DNA of 64,000 nucleotides from Variovorax boronicumulans (GTDB lineage Bacteria > Pseudomonadota > Gammaproteobacteria > Burkholderiales > Burkholderiaceae_C). Of the stretch, positions 22,709 to 31,676 are shown one piece after another. Location: assembly GCF_007677875.1 (NCBI RefSeq), contig NZ_VEDO01000007.1, positions 1 through 64,000 of the forward strand, given 5' to 3'. The notes under the pieces are model-generated. The model was not told the origin of the DNA. It did no database searches and was given only the letters and a program-made list of their open reading frames with translations. Numbering within the stretch: position 1 is the first letter of the stretch; every line of letters begins with the position of its first letter. Both the position numbers and the translations under genes were made by a program.

Positions 22709-23596
22709 TCAGTCCCGCCCGAACCGCCGTTCCGCCAGCCCCGCCACATCCACATCGACCGCCAGCAGGGACCCCGCCCACGGCTGCGCGCGCAACTGCG
22801 CACGCGTCAGGAACCGCCGCGCCGTCGTGATGTACAGCGTGCGCAGGTCCGGCCCGCCGAAGCACACGCAGGTGGGGTTGCTGACGGGCAGGGCGATCTC
22901 GCGGTCCACCGTGCCGTCGGGCGCGTAGCGCACCACGCGGCCCCCCGCGAAGATGGCGTTCCACACATAGCCCTGGCTGTCGACGCAGGCGCCGTCGGGC
23001 CGCTCGCGGCCGCCGTAGTCAACGAAGACCTCGCGCTCGCCCAGCGTGCCGGCCGCCACGTCCAGCCCGAAACGCCAGGTGATGTAGCGCCGCGTGTCGG
23101 AGAAGTACAGGCGGTCTTCCGCGGGCGACAGCGCCACCGTGTTGGACACGATCACGTCGCCGAACTGGCGGTGCACGCTGCCGTCCGGGTCCACACGGTA
23201 GAAGCCGCCGTTGCCGCGCGACAGCTGGTTGTCCATGGTGCCGACCCAGAAGCGGCCGCGGCTGTCGCAGCGCCCGTCGTTGAGCCGGTTGTCGGTGCCC
23301 ACAGGCTCGACCTGGCACAGCTTCTCGCGCGCGCCCGTGCCCAGGTCGAAGGTCTCCAGCGCGAGATCGATGCCCAGCAGCACCCGGCCCGGGTGGCGCA
23401 ATAGCGCCAGCGTGCCCACGTAGCGCTCGTCGAACTGCCACACGTCGTGCCGTCCGCTGGCCGGGTGAAAGCGCTGCAGCCGCGCCTGCTCGATGTCCAG
23501 CCACAGCAGGCTCTGGGTCTGTTCGCACCACAGCGGCGTCTCGCCCAATACGTCGCTGCCCGGCACGACGCAGCGCACTCCGTCCGTCGTTTGCAT
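22709..23596 (-). CDS. SMP-30/gluconolactonase family protein
   Basis: 295 residues, six-bladed beta-propeller lactonase. The metal-site residues fit the family: Glu in LGETPLW, Asn in VGTMDNQLSR, Asp in DGACVDSQGYVWNA. It would hydrolyse a sugar-derived lactone in a Ca2+/Zn2+-dependent way. Start chosen at the ATG following AGGAGATCCC rather than the ATG 42 bp upstream. Divergent from a TRAP binding-protein gene 86 bp away, so a shared sugar-acid pathway is possible. Confidence 0.9.
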   Translation of the reverse strand: MQTTDGVRCVVPGSDVLGETPLWCEQTQSLLWLDIEQARLQRFHPASGRHDVWQFDERYVGTLALLRHPGRVLLGIDLALETFDLGTGAREKLCQVEPVGTDNRLNDGRCDSRGRFWVGTMDNQLSRGNGGFYRVDPDGSVHRQFGDVIVSNTVALSPAEDRLYFSDTRRYITWRFGLDVAAGTLGEREVFVDYGGRERPDGACVDSQGYVWNAIFAGGRVVRYAPDGTVDREIALPVSNPTCVCFGGPDLRTLYITTARRFLTRAQLRAQPWAGSLLAVDVDVAGLAERRFGRD

Positions 23597-23623
23597 GGGA
23601 TCTCCTGGAAGGTCATTTCGAGT

Positions 23624-23654
23624 TTGAAAGGTGTTCAATTCTGCCGCCTAGAAT
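23624..23654 (+). promoter_or_regulatory. promoter of the TRAP binding-protein gene
   Basis: TTGAAA (23624-23629) and TAGAAT (23649-23654) with 19-bp spacing, in the divergent region. The predicted transcript start would lie about 20 bp before the translation start. Confidence 0.45.
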
Positions 23655-23682
23655 CGCCGCCGAACCTTTGGAGGAGACCGTT

Positions 23683-24681
23683 TTGAACATGAAGAAGCAC
23701 ATCGCATCCGTTCTGCTGCTGGCCGCTGGCGCCACGGCCCTGGCGCAGGACATTCAGGAGCGGGTGATCAAGTTCGGCCATGTGAACCCGCCGGGCCACC
23801 ACCTGTCGATGGGCGTGCAGAAGTTCGCCGAACTCGTGGCGGCGCGCAGCGGCGGCAAGATCACCGTCAAGGAATTCGCGGCCAGCGCGCTGGGTGGGGA
23901 ACAACAGCAGTTCAGTGCCACGCAGGGCGGCGTGCAGGAGATGACGGTGCTGTCGGCCACCGTCACGGGCGCCACGGTCAAGGAATTCACGCTGCTGGAC
24001 ATCCCCTTCTCGTTCACGCGTGGCGAGCAGGTCGATGCGCTGCTGCAGGGCCCGTTCGGCCAGGCGCTGCTGCAGCGCCTGCCCGACAAGGGCCTCGTCG
24101 GCCTGGGCTTCTGGGAAGCGGGCTTTCGCCAGTTCACCAACAGCCGCCGCCCGATCCAGACCGTGGAGGATCTGAAGGGCCTGAAGGTGCGCGTGATCCC
24201 GAACCCGATGTTCGTGGAGAGCTTCGCTGCGCTGGGCACGAACCCGGTGCCGATGGCCTTTCCCGAGCTGTACGGCGCGCTGGAGTCCAAGGCCATGGAC
24301 GCGCAGGAGAACCCGTTCGCCATCACGCTCTCCGCCAAGTTCTACGAGGTGCAGAAGTATCTGAGCGTGACCAACCATGTCTACACCGCCAGCCCGGTGC
24401 TGGTCAGCAAGCGCCTGTGGGACAAGCTCAGTGCCGCCGAGCGCAAGATCCTGCAGGACGCCGCCACGGAAGCCGGTGCCTACCAGCGCAAGCTGAGCCG
24501 CGACACCTCGGTCGCCGCGCGCAAGGAGCTGGAAGGCAAGATGCAGGTCAACGACGTGCCGGCGGCCCAGTTGGCGCGCATGCGCGAGCTGACCGCGCCA
24601 GTGGCAGAGAAGTTCGCGGCGAGCTATGACCCGGCGTTGGTCAGGCTGTACCGGGAGGAGCTGGACAAGGCCAGGAAGTAG
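23683..24681 (+). CDS. TRAP transporter substrate-binding protein (DctP family)
   Basis: About 332 residues with signal peptide HIASVLLLAAGATALAQ. Family features: KFGHVNPPGHHLSMG near the mature N terminus, the long helix with VRVIPNPMFVESFAALG (conserved arginine that binds the carboxylate), and YGALESKAMDAQENPF. The periplasmic protein captures an organic acid for a DctQM permease, which is not in the window. The ribosome site GGAGGAG (23669-23675) fits the TTG at 23683 better (7 bp) than the ATG at 23689 (13 bp); the TTG at 23668 overlaps it. An orphan binding protein. Confidence 0.9.
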   Translation: MNMKKHIASVLLLAAGATALAQDIQERVIKFGHVNPPGHHLSMGVQKFAELVAARSGGKITVKEFAASALGGEQQQFSATQGGVQEMTVLSATVTGATVKEFTLLDIPFSFTRGEQVDALLQGPFGQALLQRLPDKGLVGLGFWEAGFRQFTNSRRPIQTVEDLKGLKVRVIPNPMFVESFAALGTNPVPMAFPELYGALESKAMDAQENPFAITLSAKFYEVQKYLSVTNHVYTASPVLVSKRLWDKLSAAERKILQDAATEAGAYQRKLSRDTSVAARKELEGKMQVNDVPAAQLARMRELTAPVAEKFAASYDPALVRLYREELDKARK

Positions 24682-24711
24682 CGCGCCGCCCGCGCGCTGT
24701 GCACCGGCCGG

Positions 24712-25617
24712 TCAGCGCGGCAGGCCGTGCAGCGGGATGTCGCGCTCGTGGCCCAGCTTCTCGAGCTGCTTGCGCGTGCGCGTGGCGAAGAAGGCCGCCA
24801 CGGCGGCGTGCGTGGAGGCGGCCAGCATGGTCTTGCGCGAGGCGTCGGCCACGCCGGCCGCCGCGCACAGCGCCTTGGCAAAGTGCGGCTCCAGCGCCGC
24901 CACGGCCACGCGGCCGTCCTTGCAGGGGTAGACACGGTAGCCCGCATGCGCACCGCCGACCGAGCCCTGTGGCGTGGTCAGGCCCCAGGCACGCGGCAGA
25001 GCGAGGTAGCCCGCCGCGTCGGCCAGCGCGACCTCGAGGAAATGGCCCTTGCCCTTGGCCGCGCGCAGCAGCTGGGCCTGGAGCACGGCCTCGCTGGCGG
25101 CCAGCGAGCCGCCCATGTCTGCGTACAGCGTGGGCGGCAGTTCCAGGCCGTTCACCAGGCCGTGCTCGGCCACGTAGGTCAGGTCGTGGCCGGGCTCCTC
25201 GGCCCGCGCGCCACTGGCGCCGACGATGGCCACCTGCGAGAGCTGCGGATACAGCCGGTGCAGCTTGCGCCAGGACAGGTCGAGCTTGGCCAGCGCCGAG
25301 GGGCGGAACGAAGTCAGCAGCACGTCGGTGCGGGCCAGTTCGCGGTGCAGCGCGTTCTGGCCCGCGTCGGTTTTCAAGTTGGCCTGCAGCACCCGCACAC
25401 CTGCGTGCAACGCCGCATAGGCCCCCTGCGCATAGATGGCCATGGGGTCGCCCGGGCCGCCGTCGGGCGCGGGCGGTTCCAGCTTGACGCAGGTCGCACC
25501 CATGGCGCGGCAGCGCATCAGCGCGGCAGGGCCGGGCAGGTTGAGCGCCAGGCTCAGGATGCGCACGCCGGCCAGAGGGCGTGGCGCACGGGCGGGTCGG
25601 GAGGTCGTGCTGGTCAT
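24712..25617 (-). CDS. CaiB/BaiF family CoA-transferase, short form
   Basis: 301 residues. Family III CoA-transferase features: PLAGVRILSLALNLPGPAALM at the N terminus, GATCVKLEPPAPDGGPGDPM, NLKTDAGQNAL and a DVLLTSFRPSALAKLDL block. Usual members have ~390-430 residues, so roughly 90 C-terminal residues are missing; the end (ERDIPLHGLPR) is not followed by further homology in another frame that I can see. Short members occur naturally in this family (AMACR-like), so it may be intact. Acyl-CoA substrate unknown. Confidence 0.82.
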   Translation of the reverse strand: MTSTTSRPARAPRPLAGVRILSLALNLPGPAALMRCRAMGATCVKLEPPAPDGGPGDPMAIYAQGAYAALHAGVRVLQANLKTDAGQNALHRELARTDVLLTSFRPSALAKLDLSWRKLHRLYPQLSQVAIVGASGARAEEPGHDLTYVAEHGLVNGLELPPTLYADMGGSLAASEAVLQAQLLRAAKGKGHFLEVALADAAGYLALPRAWGLTTPQGSVGGAHAGYRVYPCKDGRVAVAALEPHFAKALCAAAGVADASRKTMLAASTHAAVAAFFATRTRKQLEKLGHERDIPLHGLPR

Positions 25618-25647
25618 GCGGAGGAGGGCGGCCGAAAGGGCCGCAAT

Positions 25648-27087
25648 CTACCGCAGGCCGGGCAGCAGATCCTCGCGCTGGTGTCGCTCACGCGGCTCGG
25701 TGTGCGTCTCCACGGCGCGGTGGTTCAGCAGCTTGGCGTAGGTCAGCAGTTGCCTGTGTGCCTGCTCGGCATCGGCGCGCACGATCCGGCCTTGAACGGT
25801 CGCCACCGTGGTCTTGCCACGGCTTTCGTCGTCGATGTCGGTGCGGCGGTAGTTCCCGCCCTTCAGATCGATCTCGGCCTCGCCGAGCGCGCGCAGGACT
25901 TGCGCCTGCAGCACGGCGCTGCGCGTCTGTGTGACCGTGATGTCGCCCGTGGCACCTCTCGCACCCGCCCCGCCCGTGCGCTGCACGCTGGTCTGCTGCG
26001 CCACGCCGTAGCGGGCCTGGCTGACCTCGCTGAGGTAGCCGTTCTGGTTGGTCTTGCGCGACTCGCCTTCGATGCGCAGTTCGAAATCGGCCAGCCCGTT
26101 CAGCAGCGGCGCCACCTGGTTCTGTACAGCGGAGGGCGTGCTGTCCAGCGGCTGCGCCTGATCGCCGTTGGCGCCGTGCAGCTGCGCGAAAGCCTGACGC
26201 AGCTGCGCCACAAGTTCGGCGCCGATGTGCCCGTGGTCTGCGGCCGCATCGAACTGCGCAAGGTATTGCGCAATGCTGGCCTGCCGCACATCTTCGGAAG
26301 CGGCGGCCAACGGCACGGCGGCGTCCAGGCGCAGCGACACATGGCCGGCCGTGCCCTGCATGTCGATGCGCTTCTCGCGCGCGTTGGCCTGCAGGCTGAA
26401 GTTGCGCAGCGGGGCGTCCGCCTGCGGGCTGCGCACCGTGAGTTCGAGCGACGACAGCTGCTCGTCGTCGTAGGCCAGCAGGCCGGCGAGGTCCAGCTGC
26501 GGCGCATCCGTGCGGCCCAGGCCGGCCAGGGCCTGGTCGAAGCCTTCGGCCAGCGCGCCCAGAGCCTGGCGCTCGGCATCGCTCAGCGCGCTGCTGCTGC
26601 GCATGTCCACCTGCAGGCCGTTCTGCACGGGGCCCGATCCGCGGTTGACCGCGATGGACAGCTCCACGGTCGTGCCCGACTGCGTGCGGATGCGCAGTTG
26701 CAGCGTCACGGCACTGTCGCGCGCGCTGGCCAGCGCGTCGCTGGCGGCCACACCGCCGGCGTGCTGCACCAGCGTCTGCCGGTAGCCGCCACCCTGCTCG
26801 GCCAGGCGCGTGAGCAGGGCGCCGCCCAGGCCGCGCCATTGCGAGCCAAGGCTGCCCGTGCCGTTGGCGGCGTTGCGCTGCATCAGGCTGCTGATCGCAT
26901 CGCCTGGCGCGCTGGCCCAGCTGCGTGTCGGGCCTGTCGGGCGGTCGTAGACCGCGGACGCGGTCTCGCTGCGCCCGAGTTGCAGCACGGTGGACGGTGG
27001 CGTGGCGGTGGCCTCGGCCACGGGCTGGCGCGCCAGGGCGCCGCTGGCGGCCCATGGCGTGCTGCCGAGGGCGGATACGGTGGTCAT
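25648..27087 (-). CDS. conserved-looking protein of unknown function (479 aa)
   Basis: 479 residues, unrecognised. No signal peptide or membrane helix. A Ser/Thr-rich N-terminal 70 residues precede a central beta-rich part (VTLQLRIRTQSGTTVELSIAV; FELRIEGESRKTNQNGYLSE), and a charged C terminus (ERHQREDLLPGLR). The layout of a variable N terminus and a structured amphipathic body recalls proteins exported without a classical signal, but this is only an impression. Composition is normal for the window. A short ORF overlaps its start by 4 bp. Confidence 0.7.
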   Translation of the reverse strand: MTTVSALGSTPWAASGALARQPVAEATATPPSTVLQLGRSETASAVYDRPTGPTRSWASAPGDAISSLMQRNAANGTGSLGSQWRGLGGALLTRLAEQGGGYRQTLVQHAGGVAASDALASARDSAVTLQLRIRTQSGTTVELSIAVNRGSGPVQNGLQVDMRSSSALSDAERQALGALAEGFDQALAGLGRTDAPQLDLAGLLAYDDEQLSSLELTVRSPQADAPLRNFSLQANAREKRIDMQGTAGHVSLRLDAAVPLAAASEDVRQASIAQYLAQFDAAADHGHIGAELVAQLRQAFAQLHGANGDQAQPLDSTPSAVQNQVAPLLNGLADFELRIEGESRKTNQNGYLSEVSQARYGVAQQTSVQRTGGAGARGATGDITVTQTRSAVLQAQVLRALGEAEIDLKGGNYRRTDIDDESRGKTTVATVQGRIVRADAEQAHRQLLTYAKLLNHRAVETHTEPRERHQREDLLPGLR

Positions 27088-27314
27088 GCGGGTCGGGCAC
27101 CTCGGTGGCGGCAGGGCGCCCGGATGGCGGCCCGTTCAGGCGGTATCGGCTTTTTCCGTGCTGTCTGTAGCTGTAGTGCGGCCCGTTCGGCGTCCGTGAA
27201 CAGCCGCGAGCGCGTCAGGAAGCGCCGGCCCGTCGGCCCCTCCAGCGAGAACATGCCGCCGCGGCCCGCCACCACCACGATGATGAGCCGCGGGCCGCTG
27301 GTGTAGAAGGGCAC
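27084..27314 (-). CDS. possible small protein upstream of the 479-aa gene
   Basis: 76 residues from a GTG; overlaps the next gene by 4 bp (GTGA/ATGA-like coupling). Contains a beta-like stretch PRLIIVVVAGRGGMFSLEG and GRRFLTRSRLFTDAERAALQ, which looks more protein-like than shadow frames nearby. No ribosome site clear, no family known. Uncertain. Confidence 0.4.
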   Translation of the reverse strand: MPFYTSGPRLIIVVVAGRGGMFSLEGPTGRRFLTRSRLFTDAERAALQLQTARKKPIPPERAAIRAPCRHRGARPA

Positions 27315-27458
27315 CGCCAGCGATGGCCAGGGCAGGGGGCGGCCAGGAGCGGGCGTGTGGTCTTCATCGGACGCCGTGTCTCATCGTTCGGGCATGCGGC
27401 GGCCGGACCTGGCACGCGCTGCGCGCCAGGCCGGGGTGTCGTCGGTTGAATCAGGCGG

Positions 27459-28979
<1,521 letters not shown>

Positions 28980-29038
28980 TGTTGACTCCGTCCGTCTGGT
29001 GTTGGGCCCCGCGACATGCGGTGGCTGGCCTGGACCCG

Positions 29039-29054
29039 TGCAAAGGCCAGGCCC
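29039..29054 (-). promoter_or_regulatory. candidate sigma-54 (-24/-12) promoter of acoD
   Basis: On the minus strand the sequence GGGCCTGGCCTTTGC has GG and GC doublets at the required 10-bp spacing (consensus TGGCAC-N5-TTGC). It lies 60 bp before the acoD ATG. The -24 half matches only partly, so this is moderate evidence, strengthened by the neighbouring sigma-54 activator gene and upstream inverted repeats. Confidence 0.45.
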
Positions 29055-29117
29055 GACGGGACTGGGACAAACACCGAGGCGGCGTTCAGAGGGAGGGGGG
29101 CGCGGAGCGGGGCGGCG

Positions 29118-29134
29118 TGCCGCGAAATGCGACA
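29118..29134 (-). promoter_or_regulatory. inverted repeat, candidate activator site 1 for acoD
   Basis: TGCCGC-GAAAT-GCGACA, one mismatch from the perfect TGTCGC-N5-GCGACA copy 44 bp away (four helical turns). About 90 bp upstream of the predicted acoD transcription start, the usual place for a sigma-54 enhancer. Confidence 0.5.
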
Positions 29135-29161
29135 GCTGCGGTGCGCAGGCGGCGACGCAGA

Positions 29162-29178
29162 TGTCGCGGCTTGCGACA
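29162..29178 (-). promoter_or_regulatory. inverted repeat, candidate activator site 2 for acoD
   Basis: TGTCGC-GGCTT-GCGACA, perfect 6-bp arms with a 5-bp spacer, about 135 bp upstream of the predicted acoD start. A third copy precedes the AcoR-like gene at 31601, suggesting that protein binds all three. Confidence 0.55.
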
Positions 29179-29226
29179 GCCTGCGGGTTTGCCTAGGAGC
29201 GGGGCCGTGTTTGCGCGCCCACGCTC

Positions 29227-31368
29227 CTAGTACAGGCGGACCGCCACGTCGAAGTGCCAGGTGCGTCGGATCTCGACCACGTCGAAGTCGCGCGCGAGCC
29301 GGGGCGCGAACGCCGGGTAGTTGGCCTGGCCGTGCACGATGCCGCGCACGGCCTCGTCGATGGCCGCCACGCCGCTGGAGCGCACGAAGGTGATGGATTC
29401 CACCGAGCCGTCGCGGCGTACCGCGACCGTCACGACGGGCGGCTGGTGCGGCTGCTGCAGCAGTGTGCGCACCTGCTCGGTGGGCATGTTGAGCTCGATC
29501 TTGCGGCTCCAGGCATCGCCGTACAGGCGCAGGTCCTCGTTCGGATCGCCGCGCGCGAGGTTGCGGCCGCGCCTGGCGTTGCTCCAGGAGGAGGGCAGGT
29601 CGGGCGACGACCGCGCGGCGGCCTCGGCGGCGGCGCGCTGGTCGGCCTCGGCGTTGAGCTGGCGGCCGATGGCACGCAACCGTTCCTCGCGCTGCGCCTC
29701 GTAGGCACGCGCGGCCTCGCGTTTGGCGGCTTCGCGCTGGGCCGCCTCGTTGCCGGCCGAGGCCTGGCGCTGCGCTTCGGCCTGCTGGCGGGCCGCGGTT
29801 TCCTGGGCGGCCTGCGCGCGGGCCGCTTCCTGACGCGCCGCTTCTTGGCGTGCGGCCTCCTGCTGCGCGGCGGCTTGCCGTGCGGCTTCGGCGCGTTGGG
29901 CCTCTCGGCGCTCGGCCTCCTGTCTGGCCGCTTCGGCGCGTGCGGCCTCCTGCCGCGCGGCTTCGGCCCTGGCGCTTTCCTGGCGTGCTGCCTCCTGCTG
30001 CGCGGCGGCTTGCCGTGCGGCTTCGGCGCGTTGGGCCTCCTGGCGCTCGGCCTCCTGCCGGGCCGCTTCGGCGCGTGCGGCCTCCTGCTGCGCGGCTTCA
30101 GCCTTGGCGTTTTCCTGTCGTGCGGCTTCTTGCTGCGCGGCGGCCTGTCGTGCGGCTTCCTGCCGCGAGGCCTCCTGGCGCTCGGCCTCCTTCCGGGCCG
30201 CTTCGGTCCGCGCCGCCTCCTGGCGCGCGGCTTCAGCCTTGGCGTTTTCCTGGCGTGCGGCTTCTTGCTGCGCGGCAGCCTGTCGTGCGGCTTCCTGCCG
30301 CGAGGCCTCCTGGCGCGCGGTCTCGGCGCGCTCCGCCTCCTGGCGCAAGGCGTCCTGCCGGGCCGTTTCGGCCCGCGCAGCTTCCTGCCGCTCGGCCTCG
30401 GCCCTGGCGCGCTGCTGGCGTGCCGCATCCAGCGCAGCGGCCTGGCGTGCGGCTTCTTCCGCGGCGGCCTCTCGCGCGGCCTGCAGCCTTGCCGCTTCGG
30501 CGGTCCGGGACGCCTGTTGTGCGGCGAGCGACTGTTCGGCCGCCTCGCGTTCGATCGCCAGGCGGTCCGCCTCGGCCTGCGCCGCTTGCTGGCGGGCGGC
30601 TTCCAGCCGTGCCGCCTCGGCCCGGGTCGCTGCCTGGCGTTCGGCTTGCTGGCGCTCTTGCTCCGCCTCCTGTTCCGTCCTGTGCGCGGCCTCCCGTGCG
30701 GCGGCCTCCCGTGCGGCGGCTTCCCGTGCGGCGGCTTCCTGGCGCGCCGCCTCCTGCCGTGCCGCAGCCGCTCGGTCCGCCGCATGGCGCTCCTGTTCCA
30801 GGCGTTGCGCTTCGGCCTGTGCGGCCGGTTGGCGCGCGGCTTCGGCACGCAGGGCCGCCTCGCGGCTGGCTTGCGCCCGCTCGGCCTCGGCCTGCGCGAC
30901 CTGGGCGCGCGCCGCAGCGAGGCGGGCCTCGCGCTCGGCTTGCTGGTGCGCCTCGGCGCGCTGCGCGGCTTGCTGCTCCGCGGCGTCCAAGGAGGGCATT
31001 GCCAGCACGGCGGCACCGGGCGCCGGCGCGGCGGGCGCGGCAGGTGCAAGGCGGGGCGGCGTGCGGTCCACGGCCACCGCCGCACCCGTGTCCGGCACGG
31101 CCGGCGCCGTCGCGGCCGGGGCCTCCTGGCCCGGCGCCGCGGCCGGTGCGAGCACCACGCGCAGCGTCGGCGCCTCGCCGCGCCGCTCCTGCCAGGGCAG
31201 GCCCAGGCCCGGCAGGCCAAACTCGGCGCTGCCGAAGGTCAGGCTCAGGACCAGCGCATGCACCAGCAGCGAGCCCAGCACGCCACGCACGAGGCCTGCG
31301 CCGGGATGGCGCCGAGGCCAGCGCGGCGGCTGCGGGGCGATGGAGTGGGAATCCGCGGGGACTGGCAC
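29227..31368 (-). CDS. TonB/TolA-like envelope protein with long Ala-Glu-Arg repeat
   Basis: 713 residues from a GTG. Order of parts: short cytoplasmic Pro/Arg-rich N terminus, one transmembrane anchor (LGSLLVHALVLSLTFG, residues ~32-47), a Pro/Ala segment, a ~430-residue Ala/Glu/Gln/Arg coiled coil of the TolA type, and a C-terminal TonB-like domain (~620-713: PVVTVAVRRDGSVESITFVR, then a final DVAVRLY strand). TolA and TonB span the periplasm and transmit proton-motive force to the outer membrane; no exbB/exbD or tolQ/R genes are adjacent. The helix contains four near-identical 45-residue units. Its role here is unknown. Confidence 0.82.
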   Translation of the reverse strand: MPVPADSHSIAPQPPRWPRRHPGAGLVRGVLGSLLVHALVLSLTFGSAEFGLPGLGLPWQERRGEAPTLRVVLAPAAAPGQEAPAATAPAVPDTGAAVAVDRTPPRLAPAAPAAPAPGAAVLAMPSLDAAEQQAAQRAEAHQQAEREARLAAARAQVAQAEAERAQASREAALRAEAARQPAAQAEAQRLEQERHAADRAAAARQEAARQEAAAREAAAREAAAREAAHRTEQEAEQERQQAERQAATRAEAARLEAARQQAAQAEADRLAIEREAAEQSLAAQQASRTAEAARLQAAREAAAEEAARQAAALDAARQQRARAEAERQEAARAETARQDALRQEAERAETARQEASRQEAARQAAAQQEAARQENAKAEAARQEAARTEAARKEAERQEASRQEAARQAAAQQEAARQENAKAEAAQQEAARAEAARQEAERQEAQRAEAARQAAAQQEAARQESARAEAARQEAARAEAARQEAERREAQRAEAARQAAAQQEAARQEAARQEAARAQAAQETAARQQAEAQRQASAGNEAAQREAAKREAARAYEAQREERLRAIGRQLNAEADQRAAAEAAARSSPDLPSSWSNARRGRNLARGDPNEDLRLYGDAWSRKIELNMPTEQVRTLLQQPHQPPVVTVAVRRDGSVESITFVRSSGVAAIDEAVRGIVHGQANYPAFAPRLARDFDVVEIRRTWHFDVAVRLY
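29834..30373 (-). repeat. four tandem 135-bp repeats in the TolA-like gene
   Basis: The marker (C/T)TGGCG(C/T)TTTCCTG recurs at 29969, 30104 and 30239, exactly 135 bp apart, and the protein shows RQAAAQQEAARQ four times. Each unit encodes 45 residues. The near-identity of the DNA suggests recent duplication, so copy number may vary between strains. Confidence 0.75.
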
Positions 31369-31676
31369 GTGCTCTGTGGTGTCCGTGCCAGGCGCACGGG
31401 GCTGTGGATCAGGCCGCGACTGTAGTCGCAGTCGCCCCGCATCCCGGGCGCGACAGGGAGGCAGCCCGGCTCCCGGCCGGCGCAGCGCTGCGCAGCGCGG
31501 CCGTCTGGATCAGGGCGCACCGCTGCCGAAGAGGCGTGCCCATGGCGCCAGCCTGGCCGCAATGCGTCGACGCAGCGACCCCGGGGAAAGCGACATGAAA
31601 ATTCGCAACTTGCGACAGACCGGCCGGCGGCCGGCCCGCTACGATCCGCGCCGAATCTGCACCACGGAGACCAGCC
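31369..31676. other. 308-bp divergent intergenic region
   Basis: Lies between the TolA-like gene (minus) and the AcoR-like gene (plus). It holds the inverted repeat at 31601-31617 and a TACGAT -10 candidate at 31640-31645. No further gene is supported; long open frames across it are shadows. Confidence 0.5.
31601..31617 (+). promoter_or_regulatory. inverted repeat, candidate autoregulatory site
   Basis: ATTCGC-AACTT-GCGACA, matching the pair upstream of acoD (TGTCGC-N5-GCGACA) in 10 of 12 arm positions. It ends 22 bp before the TACGAT -10 candidate, so it overlaps the -35 region, a position that would give repression of the regulator's own promoter. Confidence 0.5.

Noticed and set aside
29254-31598. 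Several very long plus-strand ORFs (Leu/Gly/Phe- or Pro/Arg/Ala-rich) opposite the TolA-like gene
   Set aside because: They are translations of the repetitive antisense strand; the minus-strand frame has a membrane anchor and TonB domain in the right order.
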